64,000 nucleotides of DNA from NCBI RefSeq assembly GCF_003177035.1, contig NZ_CP029488.1, forward strand, positions 1,674,001 to 1,738,000, in the 5' to 3' direction. Numbering within the stretch: the stretch's first letter is position 1; each line of letters begins with the position of its first letter. The notes beneath the pieces were generated by a model, which made no database searches, was not told where the DNA came from, and saw only the letters and a list, made by a program, of their open reading frames with translations. The DNA comes from Salinisphaera sp. LB1 (GTDB lineage: Bacteria > Pseudomonadota > Gammaproteobacteria > Nevskiales > Salinisphaeraceae). Of the stretch, positions 36,157-43,885 are shown one piece after another. Position numbers and translations under genes: made by a program.

Positions 36157-37517
36157 GGCTCTTGTGACATGGTTTGAGCCAATCATCCGGTCAGAGCGTA
36201 CAGGCCAAGGGGTGGTTCGGGCGTTGCGCTTTGCCGGATTTTGAGTTTGAAGTATTCGGTATCGAGCAGTCCGCGAGCGCGTTTACGGATCAACCCGATC
36301 GCGACGTGGCCGCCTTCGAGTCGGGCGGTGGTGATGGGGTGGGCCGCGTAGTTGCAGATCCCGGTGCGATGCCGCTGTAGCATCGCCACGAAGCGTTTCA
36401 TGGGGGCCAGCCCGGTGGCCTCGGCCAAGGCACACCAGGCATCCAGGCGCTGGCCCATGACGGTGAAGCTCGCTGGGGCGTGCCACAGTTGCTGGAGCTG
36501 TTCTTTCAAGGCATAGACTGCGTTGAGCGGGCCATTGACGGCGAGCAACCGATCGAGTCGCGCGGCCTGGCTATCGCTCAAGCGTTCGGCGTTTTTGAGC
36601 AGCAGATAACGGCTGCCAACCAAGACCTGCTTGTCGGCGTGGGTTGCCCGCTTGAACTCGGTTCGGCGGACGGTATCGATCACCTTCGAATACTGCTGCA
36701 TGACATGGAAGCGATCGAAGACGATGGCGGCGTTCGGCAACGCCTCGGCCACCGCCTGTTCAAAGGGCTTCCACATATCCATGGCTACGGCCTCGATGCC
36801 CTGGGCAACGGGCTCATCGAGCTGATCGAAAAACGCCGTCAGGCCGGCCTTGCGACGGCCCTCGGTGACCCATACCAGATCGCCGGACTCGAGGTCGTAG
36901 ACGATGGTCAGATAATCATGGCCCTTGGCGCGGGCGACCTCGTCGACGCCCAGATGCCGCAGGCCGGTCAGTGCGCCAGGATCCAGAGCCGGCAGATCAC
37001 GCGTCAACGCCCGTTCGTCCATAGCCTTGACCGTACGCCACGCCAGGCCGGTGTAAGCCGCGACGGCGGCGATGCTGATATGCCGAGCCAGTTGGCTGAC
37101 AAACCGCGCATAGCGGCGTGTGAAGCCATGGCCGGGCTCGACGAACGACAGCCGTTCCATACGGCGATCCGTCGCCCCGATCTTGAGCTGACAGTACGCG
37201 ATCGAGAGCGTCACTGAGCGGCCCCAGATCGGCAGATCCTGAACCTCGCGACGCAGCCGTCGATTGACGGTGCCTCGTGCGCCGCTCCGGTGATCCACCG
37301 GCACGAAGCGGCGATCGCGGTCGCAGTGAAACACCAGCGTGCCACGAGCTTCGTCCCACGCCACGCCCTTGACGCACTGCCCGCGCAGACCAACAATCCA
37401 ACTTGGGATGGTTGCCGCCATCTACAAACCCCTTCTGTATTTGTGTAGGAGCTTGTATTGAAACGGATTTGTCGGCGGCAGTCATCCCTCTCTAGCGCAT
37501 GTCAGTGCAGAAGAGCC
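36157..37517 (-). mobile_element. ISL3-family insertion sequence, 1361 bp
   Basis: The ends are inverted GGCTCTT: GGCTCTTGTG at 36157 and, on the other strand, GGCTCTTCTG from 37517. The 8-bp target TTACAACG is duplicated perfectly at 36149-36156 and 37518-37525. ISL3 elements start with GGCTCTT-like ends and make 8-bp duplications, so ends and duplication agree with the transposase. Perfect duplication suggests a recent insertion. Confidence 0.93.
36183..37421 (-). CDS. ISL3-family transposase
   Basis: 412 residues, full length for the family. An N-terminal zinc-finger/HTH region (CVKGVAWDEARGTLVFHC to RRLRREVQDLPIWG) is followed by the DDE domain: HLGVDEVARAKGHDYLTIVYDLESG with the first Asp, then MDMWKPFEQAVAEALPNAAIVFDRFHVMQ with the second, and a C-terminal region ending RGLLDTEYFKLKIRQ with the final Glu. 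The frame is intact, so the element may still be active. Confidence 0.92.
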   Translation of the reverse strand: MAATIPSWIVGLRGQCVKGVAWDEARGTLVFHCDRDRRFVPVDHRSGARGTVNRRLRREVQDLPIWGRSVTLSIAYCQLKIGATDRRMERLSFVEPGHGFTRRYARFVSQLARHISIAAVAAYTGLAWRTVKAMDERALTRDLPALDPGALTGLRHLGVDEVARAKGHDYLTIVYDLESGDLVWVTEGRRKAGLTAFFDQLDEPVAQGIEAVAMDMWKPFEQAVAEALPNAAIVFDRFHVMQQYSKVIDTVRRTEFKRATHADKQVLVGSRYLLLKNAERLSDSQAARLDRLLAVNGPLNAVYALKEQLQQLWHAPASFTVMGQRLDAWCALAEATGLAPMKRFVAMLQRHRTGICNYAAHPITTARLEGGHVAIGLIRKRARGLLDTEYFKLKIRQSATPEPPLGLYALTG

Positions 37518-38037
37518 TTACAACGAAACTTTCAAATCGTTTCTAATGATCCAGTACAAGGCCATGGAGCAGGAAGCGCTGGAGGCTGTCTATCGCTTTC
37601 CGAATCAGCAGCTGGATGCCGAAGTCGCCCGAATGAAAAGTATCTTGGCCGAGCTTCGGAAGTGCCCTCAAAGTACGGATGCAGATAGTTTTCGGTTCTC
37701 AGATAACCCGTTTTTCTTAAAGCTCTGTCCGCGAATTATGTTCAACCCCGATGATGTTGGCTTGATCAAGGGCATGTACCTGCCACTGGATTACTGGGAT
37801 TCGATCTCGAACCATGAGTCCATGAATGGCCCTAAGGGAGGAAAGCGCATTGCTTATTCGAATGTTCGGCGTTATTTCGACAATACAGCCTTCCTGACGC
37901 TCGCATCCGACGCATGGGTTGGCACCACTATTCCTCAGTCTGAACAATTGGAAGTATTGATCCGGTCAACGTTAGAGGCGGGTCGTGCTGTCGTGTTCGC
38001 GGTGAGCAAAGATAAAGAGGAGCGTCACCATGGCCGC

Positions 38038-38140
38038 AGCTAACAAATCGCTGCAGTTGACCGCCCAAAGCGCTTCCGCGCTTTGGGTTCCCTGCGCTGC
38101 CTGCGGCTACTCCGGCGGCAACTGAGCTTAGGCGTTAGGC
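38038..38140 (+). other. attC-like recombination site 3
   Basis: It starts AGCTAACAAATCGCTGCAGT and ends GAGCTTAGGCGTTAGGC, with core GTTAGGC (38134-38140) matching GTTRRRY exactly. The inner arms CCCAAAGCGC/GCGCTTTGGG are perfect inverses and produce the usual folded bottom strand. It marks the right end of the array. Confidence 0.85.
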
Positions 38141-38149
38141 CTTACATCA

Positions 38150-38232
38150 GGGACATTGGGGACATTGGGGACAGACCACGATTAAGTGGTACACCGCGGG
38201 TTGGGACAGAACCGTGGTCTGTCGCTTAATGC
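38150..38232. repeat. REP-like hairpin
   Basis: GACAGACCACG (38170-38180) and CGTGGTCTGTC (38213-38223) are exact inverses, preceded by a doubled GGGACATT. The words match the REP-like hairpins at 40.1, 42.9, 43.0 and 48.4 kb. It abuts attC site 3. Confidence 0.75.
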
Positions 38233-38321
38233 CATGATTGCGCCATGGCGCGCAGGGTGTTGGCGACGATGCGGCCGATCTCCTTGAGGCCATCCAGTTC
38301 CGCCTGTTTGGTAACCGTCAT
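38226..38321 (-). pseudogene. Truncated start of a type I methionine aminopeptidase
   Basis: From ATG 38321, overlapping the TetR stop by ATGA, 31 codons read MTVTKQAELDGLKEIGRIVA followed by NTLRAMAQSWH. The ELDGLKEIGRIVANTLRAM pattern is the N-terminal helix of methionine aminopeptidases. The metal-binding domain is missing: the frame runs into the REP-like hairpin and stops. A remnant of a tetR-map pair cut by the repeat or by the cassette array edge. Confidence 0.6.
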
Positions 38322-38923
38322 TGTTCGGTCTCTTTGTGAAGCGAATCGTTCGCTCGCGGGGGCATGGAGGCGTTGGATGGGTCTGTCAGGATCGAGCCGG
38401 CGACGACGTCAAAGAGATGGTCCGCGCGCGGCGCATGCGAAGGCTGCTCACGAAGCCAGGCAAGCGCCGCGATTATATCGAATAGCTCCGCACCATTGAG
38501 ATCGTCCCGTGCCTTCCCCTCGGCTTGAGCACGGGTGAGGAGTGCTGTGCCCGCTGCTCGCAGCATGACGCACGAAGCATGAAGTGCGGAGTTTGGATCC
38601 TCGATGGCATCCATCATCAACGCGATGATGCCATGCTGGCTGTGGGTGAATTCAGTCGTTTCCTTCATCCATACCACGAGTGCGTTGTCGGCGGAATCCG
38701 AGGTTTCAAGTTCTCCTGCCCGCACCACCAGTGCCTCGAAGCTGGCGCGCAGCAACGCTTCGAGCAAAGCCTCTCGCGTCGGGAAGTGTCGGTACAGCGT
38801 GCCCAGGCCGACACCTGCTCTGCGCGCTATATCACGCAGCGAGGCGTCGGCACCCTGGTCGGCGAAGGCCTCGCCCGCAACCGCTAGCAGGCGGTCGTAA
38901 TTTTTCTTGGCATCAACTCTCAT
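38318..38923 (-). CDS. TetR-family regulator, probable repressor of the divergent oxidoreductase
   Basis: 201 residues. The HTH is at about 5-50: DRLLAVAGEAFADQGADASL then IARRAGVGLGTLYRHFPTREAL. The C-terminal domain is of the SbtR-like kind by its ALMMDAIEDPNSALHASC stretch, though I cannot name an effector. It starts 88 bases from the divergent quinone reductase, with an operator-like inverted repeat over that promoter, and overlaps the map fragment downstream. Confidence 0.88.
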   Translation of the reverse strand: MRVDAKKNYDRLLAVAGEAFADQGADASLRDIARRAGVGLGTLYRHFPTREALLEALLRASFEALVVRAGELETSDSADNALVVWMKETTEFTHSQHGIIALMMDAIEDPNSALHASCVMLRAAGTALLTRAQAEGKARDDLNGAELFDIIAALAWLREQPSHAPRADHLFDVVAGSILTDPSNASMPPRANDSLHKETEQ

Positions 38924-38931
38924 GGTTCACC

Positions 38932-38975
38932 TTGACAAAGTGGAACAGCGCTCCAATTATGTGGAGCACTGTTCC
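38932..38975 (+). promoter_or_regulatory. Promoter with overlapping TetR-type operator
   Basis: TTGACA (38932-38937), 17 bases, then AATTAT (38955-38960), a sigma-70-like pair. GGAACAGCGCTCC (38942-38954) and GGAGCACTGTTCC (38963-38975) are inverses with one mismatch and straddle the -10 box. The regulator could thus repress the oxidoreductase and itself. Confidence 0.75.
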
Positions 38976-39011
38976 GGTGACGATAGCCCATTTGTGGCTA
39001 CGGAAAAAGCG

Positions 39012-40031
39012 ATGCCGACCCAGACGATGAAAGCGATTCGACAGTACGAATTCGGCGGTCCCGATGTGCTGCGATACGAGGATGCGCCCATGCCGATCCT
39101 GCAGGCGGGGGAAGTGCTCGTTCGCGTTCACGCGGTCGGTCTCAACCCGCCGGACTGGTACCTGCGCGAGGGCTATAAGTCCCTGCATCCCGAATGGCAG
39201 CCGCCGATGGATTTCCCGCTCATTCTGGGAACGGACATCTCGGGTGTCGTTGTGACGGTCGCCGACGATGTCGAAGACTTCTCCGTCGGCGACGCCGTGT
39301 ATTCGATGGTCCGCTTCCCCGGCGGCATGTTCGGTGGCAGCCAGGCCTACGCCGAGTACGTCGGCGTTCCGGCATCGGAAGTCGACCTCAAACCGGTCGG
39401 CATCGACCACGCGCATGCCGCCGGAGCGTCGATGTCGTTGCTCACCGCGTGGCAGTTCATGATCGCGCTGGGGCACGATGAACCGAACCCGCTTCAGCCG
39501 AACCGGCACGCGCCGGTGCCGCTCGAGGGCAAGACCGTACTCATCAATGGCGCCGCGGGCGGGGTAGGTCACTTCGCGGTACAGCTCGCGAAACTGAAAG
39601 GCGCGCACGTCGTCGCCGTCGCTTCGGGCAGGCATGAGTCACTACTGCGCGAACTCGGCGCCGATGAATTCATCGATTACACCCAAAGGCCTCCCGAGGA
39701 CGTTGCCCACGACATCGACCTGGTCGTCGATGCTGTCGGCGGTGCGACCACCGGTCGTTTTTTGCGTACGCTGAAGCGCGGCGGCGCCCTGTTCCCGATC
39801 TACCCACTGGGCTTCGACGGTGCCGAGGAAGCCGCGAAGCTGGGCGTCACGGTCTCGGCAACCCAGGTCCGTTCGAGCGGGGCACAGCTGTCAGAAGTCG
39901 GGCGCTTGCTCGACGACGGGACGATCCGCGTCGTCGTGGACAGCGCCTACCCATTGGCCGAGGCCCGCAAGGCACACGAACGAGCCGCCATAGGCCATAT
40001 CCAGGGCAAGATCGTCTTGACCGTCGAGTAG
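39012..40031 (+). CDS. NADP-dependent quinone oxidoreductase (zinc-free MDR)
   Basis: 339 residues from ATG 39012. The N-terminal GroES-like domain (AIRQYEFGGPDVLRYED, VHAVGLNPPDWYLREG) is that of quinone reductase/enoyl reductase MDR proteins and lacks zinc ligands. The cofactor motif is NGAAGGVGHFAVQLAKLKGA, followed by DLVVDAVGGAT. It probably reduces quinones or reactive carbonyls with NADPH. A paralogue is at 55638. A TetR repressor is divergent. Confidence 0.87.
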   Translation: MPTQTMKAIRQYEFGGPDVLRYEDAPMPILQAGEVLVRVHAVGLNPPDWYLREGYKSLHPEWQPPMDFPLILGTDISGVVVTVADDVEDFSVGDAVYSMVRFPGGMFGGSQAYAEYVGVPASEVDLKPVGIDHAHAAGASMSLLTAWQFMIALGHDEPNPLQPNRHAPVPLEGKTVLINGAAGGVGHFAVQLAKLKGAHVVAVASGRHESLLRELGADEFIDYTQRPPEDVAHDIDLVVDAVGGATTGRFLRTLKRGGALFPIYPLGFDGAEEAAKLGVTVSATQVRSSGAQLSEVGRLLDDGTIRVVVDSAYPLAEARKAHERAAIGHIQGKIVLTVE

Positions 40032-40090
40032 AAAAACGGAGGGCCAGGCTGCTACACGTCCTCGAGCACTATCCGCTACCGCATAGTTTG

Positions 40091-40153
40091 GGGACAGACC
40101 ACGGTTGTGTGGCGGGCAGCAACCGGTCCGTGACAGAAGCCGGGGTCTGTCCC
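40091..40153. repeat. REP-like hairpin
   Basis: GGGACAGACCACGG (40091-40104) pairs with CCGGGGTCTGTCCC (40140-40153), one mismatch. A further CCCTGTCCCTTAAAATGC follows. It occupies part of the 452-base gap 40032-40483; in the rest I see no gene. AAGGAG precedes the next gene. Confidence 0.7.
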
Positions 40154-40483
40154 TTAATGCCCCCTGTCCCTTAAAATGCGCGGTCGATGTCTGTCTCTTA
40201 TCGGGCTCTCGATACCTGCCGATATTTCTGGCTGCGAGAGACCCGCGCCATTGCACCTTGACGCTGCTGCCAGGCGCCACTAGGATTGAAATTGCCTAAA
40301 AAGACAGCGATGCAGGTATGGTGATAACCTGCGGTCTCTTTCGAGACAGTCACGCTTGAGCGGGCGCGCCCGCTCTTGGCCATGGCCGGACACCACAAGG
40401 GCTGACCTTGTGTGTGGTCGGTTGTGGCTGTTGTATGTATGCCGCCGATCCGTGTCCGCCCCCACGCGAACAAGGAGTACGGT

Positions 40484-41353
40484 ATGGCTATTCTCGTTAC
40501 AGGCGGAACTGGAAAGGTGGGCACGCCGCTGGTCAGGCACCTGTCGGGCCAAGGCGTCGATATTCATGTGCTCACCCGCAAACCCGACGACGCTGAGCTT
40601 CCGGAGGGTGTGACAGCCGTAGCCGGGGACCTGCTGAACATTGAAGCGATGCGGCGCGCGCTTCAACCTGTCAGTACGTTATTTCTCTTGGTTCCGGTTA
40701 CCCCGCACGAACTCACGCAAACGCTGCTGATGCTTAATCTGGCAAAGGAAGCCGGCATTGAGCGTGTGGTGTATTTGTCTGTGTACGGTGTACGCGAATA
40801 CACCAACGTGCCACATTGCGCTGCGAAACATGCGGCCGAGTTGATGATCGAGCAGCTTGGAATCCCTGCCACGATCCTGCGCCCCAACAGTTTCATGCAG
40901 AATGACCTCATGATCAGGGGCGCTATCCAGCGGGCCGGCCTGTATGCGTTTCCAATTGGGTCGAAGGGCGTTTCGAGCATCGACGTACGCGATATCGCGG
41001 AGGTTGCCGCCACGGCCATCCTGCGCCGCGAGCGATCCGCCGGGCCGCTGCCGACGGAGATCATAAACCTCGTCGGCCCAGACGTGCTCACGGGCAAAGC
41101 GAGCGCCGCGATCTGGTCGAATGCCCTAAAGCGGCCGATCACCTACGGCGGCGACGATACCCTCGCCTTTGAGCGCCAGGTTGCGAAGCACGTGCCTGAC
41201 TGGAACGCCATGGACCTGCGCCTCATGCTGGACCGGTTTCAGAAGGACGGCTTGCGCGCATCGGCGGCGGACGTCGATATCATGACGAGCCTGCTCGGAA
41301 AGACACCGCGCCGCTATGCGGACTTCGTGGCGGAAACCTGCGTGAACTGGTAA
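40484..41353 (+). CDS. NmrA-like NAD(P)-binding protein
   Basis: 289 residues with an AAGGAG site. The Rossmann motif TGGTGKVGTPLVRHL is followed by LTRKPDDAELP, where Arg can hold NADP. The chain continues with VVYLSVYG and PATILRPNSFMQN, an atypical SDR without the YxxxK pair, as in NmrA/QOR2 (azoreductase-like) proteins. It may act as a redox sensor or a quinone/azo reductase. It is a close parallel of the product at 56605. Confidence 0.82.
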   Translation: MAILVTGGTGKVGTPLVRHLSGQGVDIHVLTRKPDDAELPEGVTAVAGDLLNIEAMRRALQPVSTLFLLVPVTPHELTQTLLMLNLAKEAGIERVVYLSVYGVREYTNVPHCAAKHAAELMIEQLGIPATILRPNSFMQNDLMIRGAIQRAGLYAFPIGSKGVSSIDVRDIAEVAATAILRRERSAGPLPTEIINLVGPDVLTGKASAAIWSNALKRPITYGGDDTLAFERQVAKHVPDWNAMDLRLMLDRFQKDGLRASAADVDIMTSLLGKTPRRYADFVAETCVNW

Positions 41354-41428
41354 GCCTCGTTCGACCGGCCGCAGGCGTCGAATCGACGCCTGCGGTGGAC
41401 TCAATCAACCCGACCTAAAGCCGGCAGC

Positions 41429-41812
41429 TCATGTCGGTTTAGTCGCCTCGCCCGTTGCATTTTCATCCAGCAACCCCCGGCGTGCCGCCAAGGCCGCTAA
41501 TTCGTCGGCATGCGCCGTGCCCCACTCGCAGAGCGGCAAGAGCGCCTGGGCGAGTTTGCTGCCAAATGGAGTGAGGGAATATTCCACCTTGGGCGGGATT
41601 TCGCCGTAATCGACGCGACTGACGACGCCGTCCGCCTGCAATTCCTTCAGCTGCTGAATCAGGACCTTGTCGCTGACCTTCCCGATGGCACGGCGCAATT
41701 CGCCATAGCGGCGCGTGCTCTGCATGAGGTGAAACAGGATCAGCGGCTTCCATTTGCCGCCCAACACGAACAGGGCGGCCTCCAGGCCGCACTTGAACGG
41801 ACTCGTCGTCAT
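41429..41812 (-). CDS. HxlR-family regulator
   Basis: 127 residues from ATG 41812, where a GGAG lies upstream; an ATG at 41854 is in frame but sits inside the operator. The CGLEAALFVLGGKWKPLILFHL opening, RRYGELRRAIGKVSDKVLIQQLKEL and the wing VEYSLTPFG are the HxlR winged-helix pattern. The single Cys in the first helix (FKCGLEAAL) is the residue oxidised in redox-sensing members. It is divergent from the SDR gene. Confidence 0.9.
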   Translation of the reverse strand: MTTSPFKCGLEAALFVLGGKWKPLILFHLMQSTRRYGELRRAIGKVSDKVLIQQLKELQADGVVSRVDYGEIPPKVEYSLTPFGSKLAQALLPLCEWGTAHADELAALAARRGLLDENATGEATKPT

Positions 41813-41834
41813 ACCGCCAGCTCCGGTTTTTTGG

Positions 41835-41856
41835 GTACTTACCAAAAGGTGCATAC
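41835..41856. promoter_or_regulatory. HxlR-type operator
   Basis: GTACTTACC (41835-41843), AAAA, then GGTGCATAC (41848-41856): an inverted repeat of the TAC..ACC/GGT..TA form bound by HxlR and QorR-like proteins. It lies between hxlR and the SDR gene. Confidence 0.78.
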
Positions 41857-41913
41857 TAGAAATTGGGGATGCGCACCCCTAACTCAACTCCGTCACCACA
41901 ACAGGAGTGAGTC

Positions 41914-42660
41914 ATGGGTCAGTTGGACGGGAAGGTCGCGGTCGTTACCGGGGCCAATAGCGGGATCGGTCTGGCGGCTGCCAAGCGCTTCGTGGCCGAG
42001 GGCGCGCATGTCTATATCACGGGCCGTCGCCAGGAGGCGCTGGACCAGGCGGCCCGCGAGATCGGCGAGCGTGTGACGCCGGTGCAGGGTGATGTCTCGC
42101 GGCTGGCGGATCTGGACCGGCTGTTCGAGACCGTGCGTGTCGAACATGGGCGCCTCGATGTGCTGTTCGCCAACGCGGGCCTCGGCGAGCTGGAGCCGCT
42201 GGGGCAGATCACCGAGGCGTCCTTCGGTCTGATGTTCGATGTGAACGTGAAGGGCACGGTCTTTACCGTGCAGAAGGCTTTGCCACTCATGGGCCCGGGC
42301 GGCTCCATCATTCTCACCGGCTCGACGACCGGCACGATGGGCACGCCGGCGTTCAGCATCTACAGCGCCACCAAGGCGGCTATCCGCAACCTGGCGCGCA
42401 GCTGGACGCTGGATCTGAAAGGCACCGGCATTCGCGTGAACGTGCTGTCGCCGGGCGCGACGGCAACCCCCGGTTTGCACGGCGTTGCCGAGGCCGGCGG
42501 TGGTGATGCCTTGTATGAAAGCCTGATCGCCCAGACGCCGGCGGGCCGGATCGCCGATCCCGCGGAGGTTGCAGCCGTGGTGCTTTTTCTTGCCTCGGAT
42601 GAAAGCTCGGCGCTGGCCGGAGGCGAAGTCTTTGCGGATGGCGGCATGGCGCAGGTGTGA
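41914..42660 (+). CDS. SDR-family oxidoreductase
   Basis: 248 residues. Cofactor motif [15 protein letters not shown], Arg in ITGRRQEAL for [16 protein letters not shown], the Ser in LTGSTTG and [11 protein letters not shown] (catalytic Tyr, Lys). The end ([20 protein letters not shown]) is standard. The substrate is not apparent. Regulated by the divergent HxlR protein. Confidence 0.9.
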   Translation: MGQLDGKVAVVTGANSGIGLAAAKRFVAEGAHVYITGRRQEALDQAAREIGERVTPVQGDVSRLADLDRLFETVRVEHGRLDVLFANAGLGELEPLGQITEASFGLMFDVNVKGTVFTVQKALPLMGPGGSIILTGSTTGTMGTPAFSIYSATKAAIRNLARSWTLDLKGTGIRVNVLSPGATATPGLHGVAEAGGGDALYESLIAQTPAGRIADPAEVAAVVLFLASDESSALAGGEVFADGGMAQV

Positions 42661-42846
42661 CACTCGTGGGCGGGGTACGCTCGGATGCCCCCGTCCACCA
42701 TCCAAGCCTGGCGCGTTATATGGCCTACGAAACAAAAATCATCGTCCGTCGCGACCGTCGGACATCGGTTCGGCCGGTCGTCATGGCGGCCGGCTTTGTC
42801 CTGTGCAGCGAAACCTCGGCCGTGCCCGACCTGATCGTGCCCGGTG

Positions 42847-43090
42847 CAAACTATAGGTGGCGGGAACCGTGGTCTGTCCCTGAATGCCCACAAACTATAG
42901 GTGGCGGGAACCGTGGTCTGTCCCTGAATGCCCCGAGCAGCAAGTCGCGGCAATGCTGGGGCGACGTGTGAGCCGCGGGGCGCCGGGTAGGCCGAGGAAA
43001 GAAACGAAGTAGACCAGAGTGGCGGGAACCGTGGTCTGTCCCTGAATGTCCTTGTTAAGTGAACAGCATTGGGTCTGTCCCTGAATGCCC
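42847..43090 (+). repeat. Cluster of REP-like units
   Basis: CCGTGGTCTGTCCCTGAATG occurs at 42868, 42912 and 43030, plus a shorter form near 43072. The first two are a 44-base tandem duplication (CTATAGGTGGCGGGAACC...). Between the second and third is a copied RAYT gene end. The gap 42661-42846 shows no gene. Confidence 0.8.
42937..43012 (+). pseudogene. Copied 3' end of a RAYT transposase gene
   Basis: 76 bases nearly identical to 48354-48427, the end of the RAYT gene (reading QVAAMLGRRVSRGAPGRPRK, then stop), followed by the same REP-like unit. So the REP unit and RAYT tail moved together to this place. Confidence 0.82.
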
Positions 43091-43240
43091 CGCAGTCTAG
43101 AAGCTAAACAATCGACTAAGAAAGTGCCTCGCTTATCGCTCGCCACTTGAAGTCCTTCATTCCATCGGCTGTGGTGCGCTTGGAAGTTGAGTCCACCCCC
43201 TGAATGTCCCGGGAGTGAGAACACCAGCGGTTCTAGGGCT

Positions 43241-43405
43241 GTTACCCAGCCCACCGACATGCGGCGGTCGTATGACGGGCTGGCGGCGATGGTGCGACGC
43301 CAACTCGGCGGGAACCCACTCAGCGGTCACGGCTTTGTGTTCATCAATCGCCGCCGTACCCAGCTGAAATGTCTGTACTTCGACGCGGGCGGTTACCGTT
43401 TTATG
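43241..43405 (+). pseudogene. IS66-family TnpB (Orf2) remnant
   Basis: One frame reads QPTDMRRSYDGLAAMVRRQL, then GNPLSGHGFVFINRRRTQLK and CLYFDAGGYRF, the typical first half of IS66 Orf2 (PTDMRKSFDGLAALV, PLSGHLFVFRNRR, KLLYWDGDGF). Both ends are missing. The end of the neighbouring hxlR gene runs into it. Confidence 0.8.
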
Positions 43406-43772
43406 GCCGTCCGCGGGTGTCGTACTGAAGACGGTTCCCCTCGATTATCTCCCGTTGTGTCGCCGCCCACTCAGCCAATCGTCGCACGTTTTCCGCTAAG
43501 GACTGCCCGAGCGGCGTCAGGGAATATTCGACCCGCGGCGGCGTACTTGTGTGGACCGTTCGCTCCACCATTCCGTCACGCTCCAAGGTCTTGAGTGTCC
43601 TCGTTAACATCTGTTGCGAGATACCACTCACTTGCCGTGCGATCTCGTTGAAGCGCCGTGGGCCGAGTCGAAGCGCGACTACAACTTGGATTGTCCATTT
43701 CTCGCCGACCCGGCTGAGAATTTCTCTTACGCTGCTGCATTCGCTTCGGGCATCTGGGGTGCTCACATTCAT
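43401..43772 (-). CDS. HxlR-family regulator
   Basis: 123 residues. VREILSRVGEKWTIQVVVAL, PRRFNEIARQVSGISQQMLTRTLKTLERDGMV and VEYSLTPLGQSL form the winged helix. A Cys in SECSSVREIL may sense redox change. The last few residues (about DTRGRP) come from the boundary with the IS66 remnant, so its original end was probably replaced. It is divergent from the GST gene and probably controls it. Confidence 0.88.
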   Translation of the reverse strand: MNVSTPDARSECSSVREILSRVGEKWTIQVVVALRLGPRRFNEIARQVSGISQQMLTRTLKTLERDGMVERTVHTSTPPRVEYSLTPLGQSLAENVRRLAEWAATQREIIEGNRLQYDTRGRP

Positions 43773-43885
43773 TTGACCTGCTCCTAAAGATATGCTTTGA
43801 CGGAATTTTTTAGATTACATACGTTGTGGCTGCCAACAAACGAGACTTCCTCAATGCAAGGAATTGGTGAGGGGAGGTCCATCAT

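Larger units (their letters stand above)
35382..38043 (+). pseudogene. 430-residue unknown cassette protein, interrupted by an ISL3 insertion
   Basis: Two open pieces, 35382-36156 and 37526-38043, join exactly in frame once the insertion and one 8-bp target copy are removed (775 + 518 = 1293 bases, 431 codons). The junction then reads GVDLIYYNETFKSFLMIQYK. At present the first piece stops at 36165 and the second could restart at ATG 37546. I do not recognise the family. The N-terminal 60 residues look like a beta-rich domain (PLICFVVSDNGILRWIARGRRG), the middle is helical and charged, and the C-terminal part has RIMFNPDDVGLIKGMYLPLDYW. The second piece ends inside attC site 3. Confidence 0.75.

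Noticed and set aside
36175-37450. IS boundaries placed close to the transposase gene
   Set aside because: Similar GCTC words near 37450 looked like an end, but only 36157-37517 has GGCTCTT at both ends together with an exact 8-bp duplication and a restored frame.
42719-42971. Short open frames between the SDR gene and hxlR
   Set aside because: They run through the tandem REP units and the copied RAYT tail and show no motif of their own.
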